Shown: positions 1-9,543, counted from the first letter of the stretch. The stretch is 64,000 bases of DNA from Maylandia zebra (GCF_041146795.1 NC_135170.1:3641017-3705016), one strand, 5' to 3'. Made by a program: numbers and translations. Notes: generated by a model from the letters alone, not told the origin.

Positions 1-122
1 ACAGGAACAAACTTGGCAGTGACAGACGAGCAGCCACACACACCGGCGCCATCTTGCCAATCTTCAGTGTGAGGTTTCCCTCATTTATAAAAACATCATC
101 TTGATTTTCTATGTCTGCCCAG

Positions 123-192
123 GGGGAACAAGGAGTTATTGAGCTTCTGGAGCTTCTGAAAGATGAACTGCGACTGGCTATGGCCCTGTCAG
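123..192 (+). CDS. hao1: 2-hydroxyacid oxidase (HAO1-like), penultimate coding exon
   Basis: This is an internal exon with a pyrimidine-rich tract and AG acceptor at 121-122 and a GT donor at 193-194. It reads GEQGVIELLELLKDELRLAM followed by ALSG. This matches the C-terminal helix of FMN-dependent 2-hydroxyacid oxidases, in which a G-E/D-x-G-V start and an R-L-A-M-A-L-S-G end are typical. The enzyme oxidises glycolate or longer 2-hydroxyacids in peroxisomes. The exon starts in phase 0 and ends in phase 1, which joins exactly to the exon at 8070. Upstream exons, including the catalytic ones, lie outside the window. The HAO1 rather than HAO2 assignment rests on the RLAMALSG segment from memory and is less certain than the family. 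Confidence 0.85.
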
Positions 193-739
193 GTAACAAA
201 AACACAGGAAATGTACTTTGCAGAAAAGTCACCTATAAACTATTTTTACAAACCCGTTGAATATAAACACAAATGTGGACAAAAAAAACACATTGTGTAT
301 TTTAAAGTGAAGACTAGGGTTAAGGTTTGGTTTCAGAAAGCAGCAATTTATCTTAATTTGTTAAAAAGGAATTATATTGTATGTTATTTAGTAGGGGTGC
401 AACGATACTCGTATCGATATTGAACCGTTCGATACAGTGCTTTCGGTTCGGTACGCATATGTATCGAACAATACAAAATTTTTTATTTATTTTATCAACT
501 TTCCTTCTGACTATGCTGTCTGCGTTGAGCGCTCAGTGGATCTGCACTCGACAGTGCAGCCTAGGCGGAGTAGTCGAACGCAGATTCACTGAGCGCAGAG
601 CAAGCTAGCAGACAGAAGTTAAGCTCTCCTTGCAACATGGCAAATTGAACCTCCCCCACCCTCATTCAGATCTGGCGTTTGGAATTATTTTGGTTTTCAT
701 GTGACGTATGACCCTGAAGGTAAGCGAGTCATGGACTAA

Positions 740-1035
740 AGTAAAACAGTATGTTGGATGTGCCATGCAATGCTCAATTACATGGGTGGGAGCTAGTGTG
801 TTAGCGCAGTTAGCTCGTTAACGTGTTGGCCGTCCAGCCCCACGCACGGGGCGATCCGCGGTAGCTCGTTAACGGAGATTCGCTGTGTTGTGGCGTTAAC
901 GTCATTTCAGATTAACGCTGACAGCACTAGTGGGAACACAACGAATATGACTGCACATTTACGCCGACAGCATCCTAGTGCAAAGACAAAAACAACAAGC
1001 ACCATGCTACAAACTTTACCCGAGTCATTTAGACA
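740..1035 (+). pseudogene. BED zinc-finger relic of the hAT transposase
   Basis: The first half of a BED finger can be read near 740-790 (K-T-V-C-W-M-C-H, the C-x2-C pair). The second half can be read at about 915-985 (STSGNTTNMTAHLRRQHPS, the H-x4-H pair). They are separated by about 125 bases that begin GT and end TTTCAG, which could be an intron or an insertion. Downstream, TMLQTLPESFRQPLAQDSP resembles the linker after BED fingers of ZBED/hAT proteins. The frame closes at 1088-1090. No catalytic region follows, so this is a remnant. Confidence 0.6.
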
Positions 1036-1195
1036 GCCGTTAGCACAGGATTCTCCTTATGGGGACCTGATATGTTTAATATGCTGCTGAGAATATAGCC
1101 CAGAAGAAGCGTATAGTATAGCTTTTATTTTGGAAAGAGCCATTTCTCTGTAATAAACTCTCTTTTCCAAAGATGAGTGATTCCTCAATCAGATA

Positions 1196-1510
1196 CAGGG
1201 CTCGCAATATCGCTAGCCCGACGTCCCAGGGCTAGCGATTTTTCCAGTCGGGCTACCAAAATCTATCTTTGCCCTGCCCGTCGGGCTATTGTAGGAAGGA
1301 AAAATATATGTCAATGCTTTTGCATTCTTTCAGAAATGTAGCTGGGTAATTATGTCATTGGCATCGGTGAGCCACTGTCAATATGTGACATATTGAAATC
1401 GCGTTTGAATTTGGGCTTGTTTTTTGCTTTCACTTTGCAATCGTGCGAACTGTGTATAGAGAGCGACAGCACTGATTGGTGAGTGGTGATAATTTGTGCA
1501 CCAATTCCTC
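1196..1510. mobile_element. End of a second hAT-like element nested in the first
   Basis: At 1196 the sequence starts CAGGGCTCGCAATATCGC and then alternates GCTAGCCCGA-type words and their complements. This is the style of hAT ends (CAG start, palindromic subterminal motifs). It continues as unrelated DNA to about 1510, where GC-rich retroelement-like DNA begins. The continuation may lie at 4290-4597, where a TTF-type finger is readable. The opposite end was not found. Confidence 0.45.
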
Positions 1511-3480
1511 TGACACTCTGACCACTCCGCTAAACAGCCACCACAAAGCAACAAAAGAAAAACACAGTTCAACAGTTCAATCCCCCGGTCCAGTGGCAGC
1601 AAACACAGTTCTGGCGGCCGACCTGTAGGACGGCAAAACAAGCGGGACCCGCTGCGGGTTAGGCAGTGGCGGCAAAAAAGTTCAGGTGGCCTACCTCTAA
1701 CCCCTTGATGGAAACGCAGGAGCTCCGGCGGGCGGCCATGGGTCCGGCAGCCGCGGTGGAACGGTTCTGGTGGCCTGCCACGGGTCCGGTGGCGGCGGCG
1801 TTGCTCCTCCGGCGGCCTGCCACGGGTCCGGTGGCGGCGGCATTGTAGCTCCCGCCTCAGCACAACCCATGATTCTCGATGTACCGGCCGGGCTGCAGGA
1901 CGTGGCGGCCGGGCTGCTGGACGTGGCGGCCGGGCTGCTGGACGTGGCGGCCCCTCCGGCACGCCGACCTCCAGCTCTGGCTCAGCGGATCCCTCCGGAC
2001 CTCCGAGCTCCTCCGGTGGCAGCGCGGGCTCACCAGGCTCGCTGAGCTCCTCTGCTGGCAACGCCGGTCCCTCCGGCTCGTTGAGGTCCGCCAGCAGCGG
2101 TGCGGGCTTCTCAGTGGGTGGCTCGCTGAGCTGCTCCAGCTCACAGTGCTCCTCCGGCATTAGCTCGCTGGGCTCCCCCGGCTCACAGTGCTCCTCCGGC
2201 ATTAGCTCGCTGGGCTCCCCCGGCTCACTGTGCTCCTCCGGCTCGCCGAGCTCCTCCTGCTCGCTGAGCTCCTCCGGCTCGCTGAGCTCTACAGCTGGCG
2301 ACGCGGGCTCCCCTCGCTCGCTGAGCTCCTCCGGCTCGCTGAGCTCCTCCGGCTCGCTGAGTTCCACAGCTGGCGACGCGGGCTCCCCTCGCTCGCTGAG
2401 CTCCTTCGGCATGCTGAGCTCCTCCAGCATAAGCTCGCTGAGCTCCTCCGGCTCACAGTGCTCCTCCGGCATTAGCTCGCTGAGCTCCTCCGACACGCTG
2501 AGCTCCTCCGGCCCGCTGTGCTCCTCCGGCATTAGCTCGCTGAGCTCCTCCGACACGCTGAGCTCCTCCGGCACGCTGAGCTCCTCCGGCTCGCTGAGCT
2601 CCTGCTCGAGCATGCTGAGCTCCTCCGGCTCGCTGAGCTCCTGCTCGAGCATGCTGAGCTCCTCCCGCTCGCTGAGCTCCTGCTCGAGCATGCTGAGCTC
2701 CTCCGGCTCGCTGAGCTCCTGCTCAAGCATGCTGAGCTCCTCCCGCTCGCTGAGCTCCTGCTCGAGCATGCTGAGCTCCTCCCGCTCGCTGAGCCCCTGC
2801 TCGGGCATGCTGAGCTCCCGCTCGCCGAGCCGCTGCTCCCGCTCTCCGGGCTCCGGCTCGCAGGGCTGCACGGCCAGCCGTGCGGGCACCTCCCGCTCCC
2901 TGAGCTCCTGCTCCGCTTCGCTGAGCAGCTCCTCCCGCTCTCCGGGCTCCTGCTCCGGCTCGCAGGGCTCAACAGCTGGCCGTGCGGGCACCTCTGGCTG
3001 CGCTTCAGCCACAGATGGATGATCCGGAGGCGAAGATGGTGATGCGGTGTCCGCAGGTGGGGAAGGTGAAGGTAGAGCCGGTGAAGAAGATGGCCGAGGG
3101 GTGACTGCATGCGGATGGGATGATGACGGCGCTACAACCGCAGATGGTGAAGCCGCCAGTGGCGTGGAGACTGCTGAATGAGGCCACGCTAGTTGTACTG
3201 TTGGCCGGCTTGCAGCAGCGTCAGCGGTGTCACCATCCACTGAAAACAAAAAAGCAGATGGGGTGAGAAATGAAAAAGTGTCCTTATTACTCACCACAGC
3301 CGGTTCTTGAGATGTCCGGGAGGGCGGCTGCGGTGAGGAACGCCGGCGGCGCGAACGCCGTTTCCGGGTAGACGTCGGGGCCGGCGTATCAGGCTGAAGA
3401 ACCTCAGGCTGGCCGAGTGGGGGGGGCAGCCTGGATCGGAGAGTGGAGGTGAAGGGTGTTGAGCAGGAAATCCGCCACAA
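1378..3480 (-). CDS. Long proline/glutamate-rich repetitive ORF, probable continuation of the gag-like frame
   Basis: This open frame has up to 700 codons. Its first part is basic and proline-rich (TRKRRSRRRRSSP). The middle, roughly residues 200-470, is made of degenerate 6-12-residue repeats of the type SEREELSMLEQEL and SEPEELS. The end holds short repeats such as RPPRPAA and RTRGRPPE. No known domain is recognised. The frame overlaps the MDPAD frame in 3404-3480 with a one-base offset at a C8 run, so a single indel there would explain two frames. The repeats arise from an 18-bp GC-rich minisatellite, so openness alone does not prove translation. The real start is probably not the ATG at 3480. 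Confidence 0.35.
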   Translation of the reverse strand: MWRISCSTPFTSTLRSRLPPPLGQPEVLQPDTPAPTSTRKRRSRRRRSSPQPPSRTSQEPAVVSNKDTFSFLTPSAFLFSVDGDTADAAASRPTVQLAWPHSAVSTPLAASPSAVVAPSSSHPHAVTPRPSSSPALPSPSPPADTASPSSPPDHPSVAEAQPEVPARPAVEPCEPEQEPGEREELLSEAEQELREREVPARLAVQPCEPEPGEREQRLGERELSMPEQGLSEREELSMLEQELSEREELSMLEQELSEPEELSMLEQELSEREELSMLEQELSEPEELSMLEQELSEPEELSVPEELSVSEELSELMPEEHSGPEELSVSEELSELMPEEHCEPEELSELMLEELSMPKELSERGEPASPAVELSEPEELSEPEELSERGEPASPAVELSEPEELSEQEELGEPEEHSEPGEPSELMPEEHCEPGEPSELMPEEHCELEQLSEPPTEKPAPLLADLNEPEGPALPAEELSEPGEPALPPEELGGPEGSAEPELEVGVPEGPPRPAARPPRPAARPPRPAARPVHRESWVVLRRELQCRRHRTRGRPPEEQRRRHRTRGRPPEPFHRGCRTHGRPPELLRFHQGVRGRPPELFCRHCLTRSGSRLFCRPTGRPPELCLLPLDRGIELLNCVFLLLLCGGCLAEWSECQRNWCTNYHHSPISAVALYTQFARLQSESKKQAQIQTRFQYVTY
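2130..2830. repeat. GC-rich 18-bp minisatellite inside the long ORF
   Basis: Degenerate head-to-tail copies of GCTGAGCTCCTCCGGCTC and variants with CTGCTCGAGCAT inserts make up most of this stretch. A related block at 1885-1950 has three copies of a GGCCGGGCTGCTGGACGT-type unit. On the - strand the unit codes for the E/L/S-rich repeat. Confidence 0.8.
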
Positions 3481-3652
3481 TCGGAAAAAGATTGTCCAAC
3501 ACCCAGGGAAAACAAGTCAGTGTTTCCTGCAACCGCTTCTCCACAGCACAACGTAAACCCTCCGCGTGCGCTTCCAGCCACAGTTCACATAGACGATTTA
3601 CTTTGTCTGTCACCTCCCTCCTGAACCTCTCCGAAAAGTCCGCTGGGTCCAT
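3404..3652 (-). CDS. Short gag-like ORF next to an LTR
   Basis: The ATG at 3652 starts 16 bases inside the LTR edge at 3668 and opens MDPADFSERFRREV, running 82 residues to a stop at 3404. A start MDPAD shortly after an LTR is common for gag of fish Ty3/Gypsy elements, so I read this as the N-terminal part of a gag-like protein. The frame then stops just after a run of eight C (- strand; G at 3419-3426), whereas the neighbouring long frame is offset by one base from there on. No capsid or zinc-knuckle motif is visible. Confidence 0.45.
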   Translation of the reverse strand: MDPADFSERFRREVTDKVNRLCELWLEAHAEGLRCAVEKRLQETLTCFPWVLDNLFPIVADFLLNTLHLHSPIQAAPPTRPA

Positions 3653-3667
3653 CTGGCAGGATCGTTC

Positions 3668-4289
3668 TGTCACGGTCTGGAGGGCAGACCGTGGGGGATG
3701 TTGGAGAAAGGACCCAAAACGCAGACTTAATGGAATGAACAGTGGGTTTATTTACAGTGAGGTAATTGTACACCACACATTAAATCTCCAAAAGTGCTCC
3801 CTCGACTCCCGTGACGTGTCTTCTCCCAAGTGCTGGTATCCCGTGCTCTCTGCCCCTGTGCCTTCACACACCCCGTGTGTCTTGCAGTCCTGTGTTCCGC
3901 TGTCCTCCTGGGGAAAAACACAGACACAGCCGTTATGGCACCAACTCCGGCAGGCATACACTTTAACAACACTAGAGACACTGACGTGGAGTCTAACTCA
4001 ACGATCCTGCACCGGAGGAAGCTCCATCGCTCTGTTAAGTAGCTCCCCCGACGATCCTGATCAGAAGCAGGTGTGTGGTAAGCTAGGCGTGACCAGCAGC
4101 TGGCAGGGCCACACCCATCAGGCCTGCAGGTGGCTGTCCTTCATCCTCCAGCCTCACACACACACACACACACACACACCAGCATGGAACACAAGAGCAC
4201 AGTGCAGCAAACATACATCCAATACACTAATAACAATAAAGGTCCACACTGTTCACGAACCCCGAGTCCCCGGCACCGGGTCCGTGACA
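3668..4289 (-). mobile_element. Single LTR of a retrotransposon (5' LTR in - orientation)
   Basis: The segment has perfect 8-bp inverted tips, TGTCACGG at 3668 and CCGTGACA ending at 4289, the TG...CA form of an LTR. The gag-like ATG begins 16 bases beyond it on the - strand, the right place for a 5' LTR. An inner palindrome CACGGTCT...AGACCGTG lies at 3671-3693. A short (CA)n run occurs at 4152-4180. The matching 3' LTR was not found in the window, so the element looks truncated downstream of the repetitive ORF. Confidence 0.55.
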
Positions 4290-4463
4290 TTATCAATCGT
4301 TAGCTTACTATGCAAACATGACAAGTGAAATCTCCCGCAGCTTAAACATGTGAGAGGTTGATCTGCAGAGAATCGCTGAGCGTTATGTGAGTGCATGTGT
4401 AAAAGCAGCAGGATATATATTTTAGTTCTGCTGAGCCAAATAAGACAGGTCAGGGTGAAGAAG

Positions 4464-4597
4464 TGACAGCCAAAGAAAAGCTTACCACAAAACGGAGAAG
4501 TTATGACAAATCAGACTATAAGGCAAAAAGAAAGTGCAGCTTTATGGTTTCATGGACAAAAGAATTTCTGTGGCTGCAATATGACGAGCTAAATAAC
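4464..4597 (+). pseudogene. TTF-type zinc-finger fragment of a hAT transposase
   Basis: One frame reads AKEKLTTKRRSYDKSDYKAK and then RKCSFMVSWTKEFLWLQYDE. The W-x3-F-x-W-L-x-Y-D pattern is typical of the start of TTF-like fingers in hAT proteins. The frame is cut at 4597 by CAGGGCTGCACATAAGTGG, which looks like the end of yet another hAT element. It is probably the same element whose other half lies at 1196-1510. Confidence 0.45.
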
Positions 4598-4599
4598 CA

Positions 4600-4945
4600 G
4601 GGCTGCACATAAGTGGTCCGCAGGTGCACATTCGCTGTCAAAATAAAAAACACACACAAGATAAGAAGTTGCAACGCGTGTTTGTGTACATAAGATTTTC
4701 TGGAGGAGGACAGACATTTGTTTAGAACTATTAAAGATGTCGAAGAAGCTCCTTTAAGCAATTACTGTGATGTTCCTCCACCTCCAAACAAATGTCAGGA
4801 GTCCGAACCACAAAAGAAGCACGTATTCTCGGAAAAGTGGTTGCAGGAGGTGAGCTGGCTTCAAACAAATGATGAACGCACAGAGATGTGGTGCAGAATG
4901 TGCCGTGAAAATCCCACTCTAGCGGACAAAACCCTGCTTTTTATA
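4600..4945 (+). pseudogene. Third nested hAT end with KIAA1586/ZNF862-like finger exon
   Basis: It starts CAGGGCTGCACATAAGTGG. From about 4733 one frame reads EEAPLSNYCDVPPPPNK, then KHVFSEKWLQEVSWLQTNDE and RTEMWCRMCRENPTLADKT. FSEKWL...WL...M-W-C-x-M-C is the zinc-finger start of KIAA1586/ZNF862-like hAT-derived proteins. The reading frame runs into a 38-bp palindrome at 4940 and ends, so this is a fragment. Confidence 0.5.
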
Positions 4946-4977
4946 TGGACGCAAACGCGCGTTTGCGTCCATATAAA
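4940..4977. repeat. Perfect 38-bp palindrome
   Basis: The arms TTTATATGGACGCAAACG and their exact complement surround a central CG. The sequence is its own reverse complement over all 38 bases. It breaks the finger exon just upstream. Confidence 0.95.
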
Positions 4978-5177
4978 TCCATATTAAATTTAAAACTGTA
5001 CTTTTGAGTTAAAATATATATTCATAATTTTAATAAATGACAAATTAAAAAGGCATGAACATTTTTTTTGTATCGAAAAAATATCGAACCGTGACACCAA
5101 AGTATCGAACCGAACCGTGAATTTTGTGTATCGTTGCACCCCTATTATTTAGTTTATGTGAACCATATACTTATTCA

Positions 5178-5475
5178 CGGCCACTTCATTAGGTATACCT
5201 GTTCAACTGCTCGATAATGCAACATCGATGAAATACCTTGCTGATGTCAGAGGAGAATCGCCAGACTGCTTAAAGCTCACAGGAAGTATATTAGCTATAT
5301 TAAGAAAAATAACCACCCGTTACAACCAAGGTATCCAGAAGAGCATCTATCAAGCACATTGGGTTGCAACAGCAAAAGAACATACCAGTATCACTCCAGT
5401 AGCTAAGAACAGGGTTCACCATGTGAACTGTAGAAGATTGTGAGCAATGTTGCCTGGTCCGATGCCAGTATTCCT
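5178..5475 (+). mobile_element. Deleted Tc1-like transposon relic
   Basis: The stretch starts with CACTTCATTAGGTATACCTG and continues with pieces recognisable from a common teleost Tc1-like element, such as ACCACCCGTTACAACCAAGG and GTTGCCTGGTCCGATG. The second piece corresponds to the A-W-S-D-E part of the DDE transposase. Large internal deletions and several stops leave no usable gene. Confidence 0.7.
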
Positions 5476-5910
5476 CAAGCTCGAGTCCACTACCACAGGC
5501 TTATGAGTTTGAGATTTCTGCAGAGTATGTTAGCTTTTCATAGGACTGCACTCATCTGGACAGAAACCTCTGATGTTGTGCTTGGAATCTGCTGAGGTTA
5601 AAGCTCCTAATGCTCCTATTACCACTTGGATTGCTTTGGACTGTACACACCTGCTCCAGTTCTGCCTTCTGTTCCCAGTATGCTCCTCCTATCTGCTGTC
5701 CACTGGGATTACTACAACTGATCTTCTGCTTCTTGTTAACCCCCATTATATCTGGATGGCTGACCAGCAGTTGCTTGTTTGTCTAGAGCTGTCTAGAACT
5801 ACGGGAAGTTGTAACATCGCATCAAGAAATAAAGGATGTAATTAGAGCTTTTTCCACTACCGTTGAGACAAAAAGGCAGTTAGTGTTAAGATACTAAGGG
5901 CATAAACTGA
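5476..5910. other. Intronic DNA without recognised gene
   Basis: No coding exon is recognised. The sequence is pyrimidine-rich in places and may be the 5' untranslated part of the L1 relic that follows, but this cannot be shown. Confidence 0.4.
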
Positions 5911-7410
5911 ATGAGTAGTGACTCCAATCTTGAACTAATCTCCTGGAATGTAAGAGGCCTTAGGAAATTTATCAAACTAAAAGAAGTTATGAAAAGACTC
6001 AAACAGTATCACTCAAAAGTAGTCTTTATCCAAGAAACACACTTACTTGTGAGTAAAATTACTAAGGACAACATGGCCAAGTCAGGTGTTTTCTAGCACA
6101 CATCTCATCACATGCTAGGCGAGTAGCAATACTTATTTAAAACAAAACCAAATCTTAGACCCCACAGGGAGATTCATCATAATACAAAGCTCACTGATGA
6201 ACCTGACTTTAGTTAATCTGTATGGTCCCCAGTCTTTACAACACTTTGTTTCTTTATATTGCAGCTCTTTGTGGTGATAGATTTACACTCTTCTCATCTG
6301 GAAAGCAGACGGGTTATCCAATAATTCATGTCCGAACTAAAGATATACGGAGACTAGAAAACCCAACAATGAGAAAATACTTTTGTCATTCAACCAGACA
6401 CAATAGCTGGAGTCCTATAGGTTACTTCCTTAATTTCTCTTGTCCCCAGAATTAACAGTTGTTCATATAAAAAAGTTCTCCTATCTGACTACTCCATTAA
6501 TCAGATGTTACTTTTAGTTGTAGCCCATCTGGCACATAAAACCAAGCCTTTGGTATGGCGCATAAAATCATTAGTGAATGAGAGGACAATAAATGAACTG
6601 CAGATAAAAACATTACAGTCTGGTCTAAAGCGCTTAGACAGAAATCAGTGAGTGAACATTCAAATGCCACAGAGACGTTAAACACAGGAAAAACACCCAG
6701 CACAGATGGAATCCCTTTAGACCTTTAAAAAATATTTAAAGTGTTATATGTTACTGGAAAGTTACACTTCAAAAGAACCAGTGTGTACATGCCAAGGCTG
6801 GACCCTCGCCCCTCATATCTCTGACAACAGAATAAGCAAATTAAGTTGACAGTGGACATTGTCCAAATGAAAGTGTTGAACTCCCCAGGTGCTCATTTGG
6901 CAACACCTCTGGCTATAAATATTTCCTTTTTTTAATATTTCGAAAGAATGAACCACCTGTTTAAACAATGTTTTAAGTTGCCAAAGACAGCCTTACCTAT
7001 CTGTTGTTAAAATGACTCTAAAAACAGATGAATTGTGCAAACTACATGCCAACAATGAACTGTTGTGGAATCAATCATTAGATGTTCTATGCTGCCAATG
7101 TCTATGACTAAATGCATAAACAAGGATGCAAGGATAAAAACAATCTTCAATAAACGTATTTAAAAGAAAAGACAGCCCAGATTAGGCCCATCTTTACTAT
7201 ATCTCCCGTATGACAGACAGAGGAGGCCTGTGTATGCCAAATCTCAAACGCTCCTGCTGGGTTGCTCAGGTCTCTGCTGCCTCCTGCTGGTTTTCACCCA
7301 CAATATCCCAAAACAGTAGCATGGAGTTCCAGGTGAAGACTCTCAGAGGCTCTGTCTCTACGCCATGGATAAGATATTTGTCGACCTTCAGCCAAGTTCT
7401 AACATGAATA
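5911..7410 (+). pseudogene. L1-type LINE ORF2 relic
   Basis: The frame at 5911 reads LELISWNVRGLRKFIKLKEV and then VVFIQETHLL, the start of an apurinic endonuclease domain of L1-clade ORF2 (S-W-N-V-R-G-L and Q-E-T-H-L are its first motifs). Further pieces in shifted frames include RVAILI, SLMNLTLVNLYGPQ near 6200 and a C-terminal MTDRGGLCMPNLK piece near 7210, similar to the conserved end of L1 ORF2. Frames change many times and the reverse transcriptase core is missing or unreadable. It is an old, internally deleted copy in the HAO intron. Confidence 0.65.
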
Positions 7411-8069
7411 TAAAGCTCTGATTGTTCTGATTGTAGAGCTCTGTGATCAGCATGTGTTGATGATGCAGCTCAAATAGATCTTTTTTTATTAAGAAGCTTT
7501 AACATTTGTTTTATTATGTGGATCTGCTTAGCTAGTTTTACATTACATGTGCCTTTTTACTGCAATTGTTTTATATTAATTTCATTCATATGTATTGATG
7601 TTTTTTTTTTTCATTTCAGGATTTTGACACCATGTAATTTTCTAAACTGAAGAATCCACAAAAAACATAATGAAGTATTAAGTGGAACATTCCCACTGCC
7701 CAGTCCTTAAATACTTTAAAGCTCGGAGACTTTCTCTCAGTCAGCCTCAGAATATGACTTTGATAAGGGTTTTTTTCTGCTGGGAATGAGAGATGTAAGA
7801 AGGAATATGAAAACAAACTGATTAGAAATGTATAATTAACAGAACTAAAACATTAAAGTCAAAGACTGTGATATGTTGTTAAAAGTGGAGAAATTATTCT
7901 AGAATATTTGGTTCCTCCAATCTTGAAAACACAAGATGAAGTAAGCTATTTTATTGTATCAATATATTTAACCTGATTGAGTCTTGTTACATTTACATCA
8001 GTTCAGATTTCAGACTTTGTCATCACTGGGGACTATTTGACAAACATGGTTTTGTGTGTTTGTGTCCAG
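7411..8069. other. End of HAO intron, no element recognised
   Basis: AT-rich DNA with no coding signal or recognised repeat precedes the last HAO exon. Confidence 0.5.
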
Positions 8070-8137
8070 GTTGTCGTTCAGTTTCTGAAGTAAGCAGGTC
8101 CCTGGTCAGGAGAATGGACTTCACCTCGAGGATGTGA
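8070..8137 (+). CDS. hao1: 2-hydroxyacid oxidase (HAO1-like), last coding exon and stop
   Basis: The acceptor is TGTGTCCAG, ending at 8069. With the one base carried from the exon at 123-192 it continues G-CRSVSEVSRSLV and ends in SRM followed by TGA at 8135-8137. GCRSV followed by a short basic tail is the known C-terminus of this oxidase family. The terminal tripeptide S-R-M has the form of a peroxisomal PTS1 signal (the family usually carries SKL-, SRL- or SKI-like ends), so peroxisomal import is inferred. The phase match (1 plus 2 bases) across a 7.9-kb intron full of transposons, with no stop or frameshift in either exon, supports an intact gene. Confidence 0.85.
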
Positions 8138-8391
8138 GAGAACTGAAGAATACACGAATCATTTTTTTTATGAATCACTAAATGAATTCTTGATGTCAAA
8201 ACAAAGTGCTGTTTCCTGTTAAAAGGTAATGTTTTTAAAGTGGTGCTTTTGACTAGAGCATGTAAAAACTGATACAAAATACAGGACCGTAAATCTTTGG
8301 ACATACAGTCTCCCATAAGACAAGCCCTGGAGCTGATTGTGAGTAATGAACTTGTATTTAGCATCTTTTAACTGAAACGCTCAATATTGAG

Positions 8392-8397
8392 ATTAAA
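8392..8397 (+). promoter_or_regulatory. Possible polyadenylation signal ATTAAA of the HAO-like gene
   Basis: An ATTAAA hexamer lies about 255 bases after the HAO stop codon in otherwise featureless AT-rich DNA. It is the best variant signal seen close downstream. No canonical AATAAA was noticed before it. Confidence 0.3.
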
Positions 8398-8519
8398 TCT
8401 AACTGTGAATTGTTAATATAAATATGTTGTTTAATTGAGAAAAACACATTCGAATCACATCACATCTAGCCCCGTCAAAAACACTTAAGGATGAAGTTGT
8501 TTCGTTAGCAAAGTCGAAA

Positions 8520-8870
8520 ATCAAGAGTTTTTATTTAGTTTTGACTTCAGATTTTCAATTTTATATCAGTTTTAATTCGTTTTTACCAATTGTTTGCTAG
8601 CTTAGTTCAGTTTTTATTTTTTTGAACATCCTTAGTTTCAGTTTAGTTTTGATTAGTTTCAGTTATAGTTTTAGTTGTGTTTGCAATAATTAAGTGCAAC
8701 AAAATCCCAGTTTCATCACATCAGTCATGCTCTTCTGCTCATCCTTGGGTATGTTGCTATTGCAGCTACCATATCCCTGCACCCTGGACAGGCCGCCTGT
8801 CTGTCGCAGGGCTAACACGCAGAGACAGACAACTCACATTCCCACCTAAGGGGAACCTATGGGTTCTTTA
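8520..8870. repeat. AT-rich AGTTTTAGTT-type repeat followed by a common teleost repeat fragment
   Basis: 8520-8670 is composed of AGTTTTAGTT/CAGTTTTAATT-like words, and the same style recurs at 59420-59570. 8720-8860 contains CACCCTGGACAGGCCGCC and CGCAGGGCTAACACGCAG, words of a widespread fish interspersed repeat. Confidence 0.45.
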
Positions 8871-8929
8871 AAAAAATAAAAAAATGAGGGCAGATGAACA
8901 ACCATTGATAGCAGGCAACTGTAAAAGAT

Positions 8930-9160
8930 ATATCTTGGCCCCAATAAGACTATTAACTCTTGCAGCACCGGGTGCATTGCTAAACTTTTTGAAGGCAACT
9001 GACTCACACAGTTGTGTAGATATCCCAGTCTCAATAAACATATTCACCAACGCTTCCTCTCGTTTGTGACAATATTTAAAATATGTCATATTCCGTAACA
9101 CACCAGCTGATTTGTTAAAATGGGGAAACGAAGGAAAACAGAACTCCGTGAGCAGCACTT
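8930..9160 (-). pseudogene. hAT transposase middle-domain fragment
   Basis: On the - strand a frame reads EEALVNMFIETGISTQLCES and then VAFKKFSNA. This resembles the block (M-I-x-x-x-x-x-P-F-S-x-V-E-S-x-x-F) near the start of hAT catalytic regions. The same words (ISTQLC...AFTKFINS) occur on the - strand at 57400-57490, so both are pieces of one hAT family. Confidence 0.55.
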
Positions 9161-9409
9161 TGTGGAAACTGTATTTGCTTTTAAGCTACATCGGTGTTTG
9201 ATATCAAATACTAAGCAGACTGTACAGGCTGACCAGGGCGACCAGACCCCAACAAACTAGCACAGAGTTTGTGTGGCGCAACAGTCCGAGGTTATCTTGT
9301 CAGACACATTATATTTAAATGAAACGTTTCCAAATCAAGTAATAATAATAATAATAACAGGAAGCTGAATTTTGTTCCCTATATGATTTCATGTATTAGT
9401 CATTATATA

Positions 9410-9410
<1 letters not shown>

Positions 9411-9494
<84 letters not shown>

Positions 9495-9501
9495 ACACAC
9501 A

Positions 9502-9543
<42 letters not shown>

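Larger units (their letters stand above)
384..5152. mobile_element. hAT-type DNA transposon with perfect TIRs and 8-bp TSD, filled by nested elements
   Basis: The element runs from 392 to 5144. Both ends carry the same 17-bp inverted repeat, TAGGGGTGCAACGATAC, and both are flanked by the direct repeat TTATTTAG (384-391 and 5145-5152). An 8-bp target duplication is diagnostic for hAT insertion. Just inside both ends lie several copies of TATCGAACCG-like words, as expected for subterminal transposase-binding motifs. A hairpin sits at about 530-596: GCGCTCAGTGGATCTGC faces its complement with one mismatch. The interior has a broken BED finger and other inserted elements, so this copy cannot make a transposase. 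It lies in the last intron of the HAO-like gene. Confidence 0.93.

Noticed and set aside
2081-3022. 313-codon S/G-rich frame on the + strand
   Set aside because: Opposite-strand shadow of the minisatellite in the - strand gag-like ORF.
3456-4328. 290-codon + strand frame
   Set aside because: It crosses the LTR edge and the gag-like start in antisense; no motif, and it includes a CA repeat.
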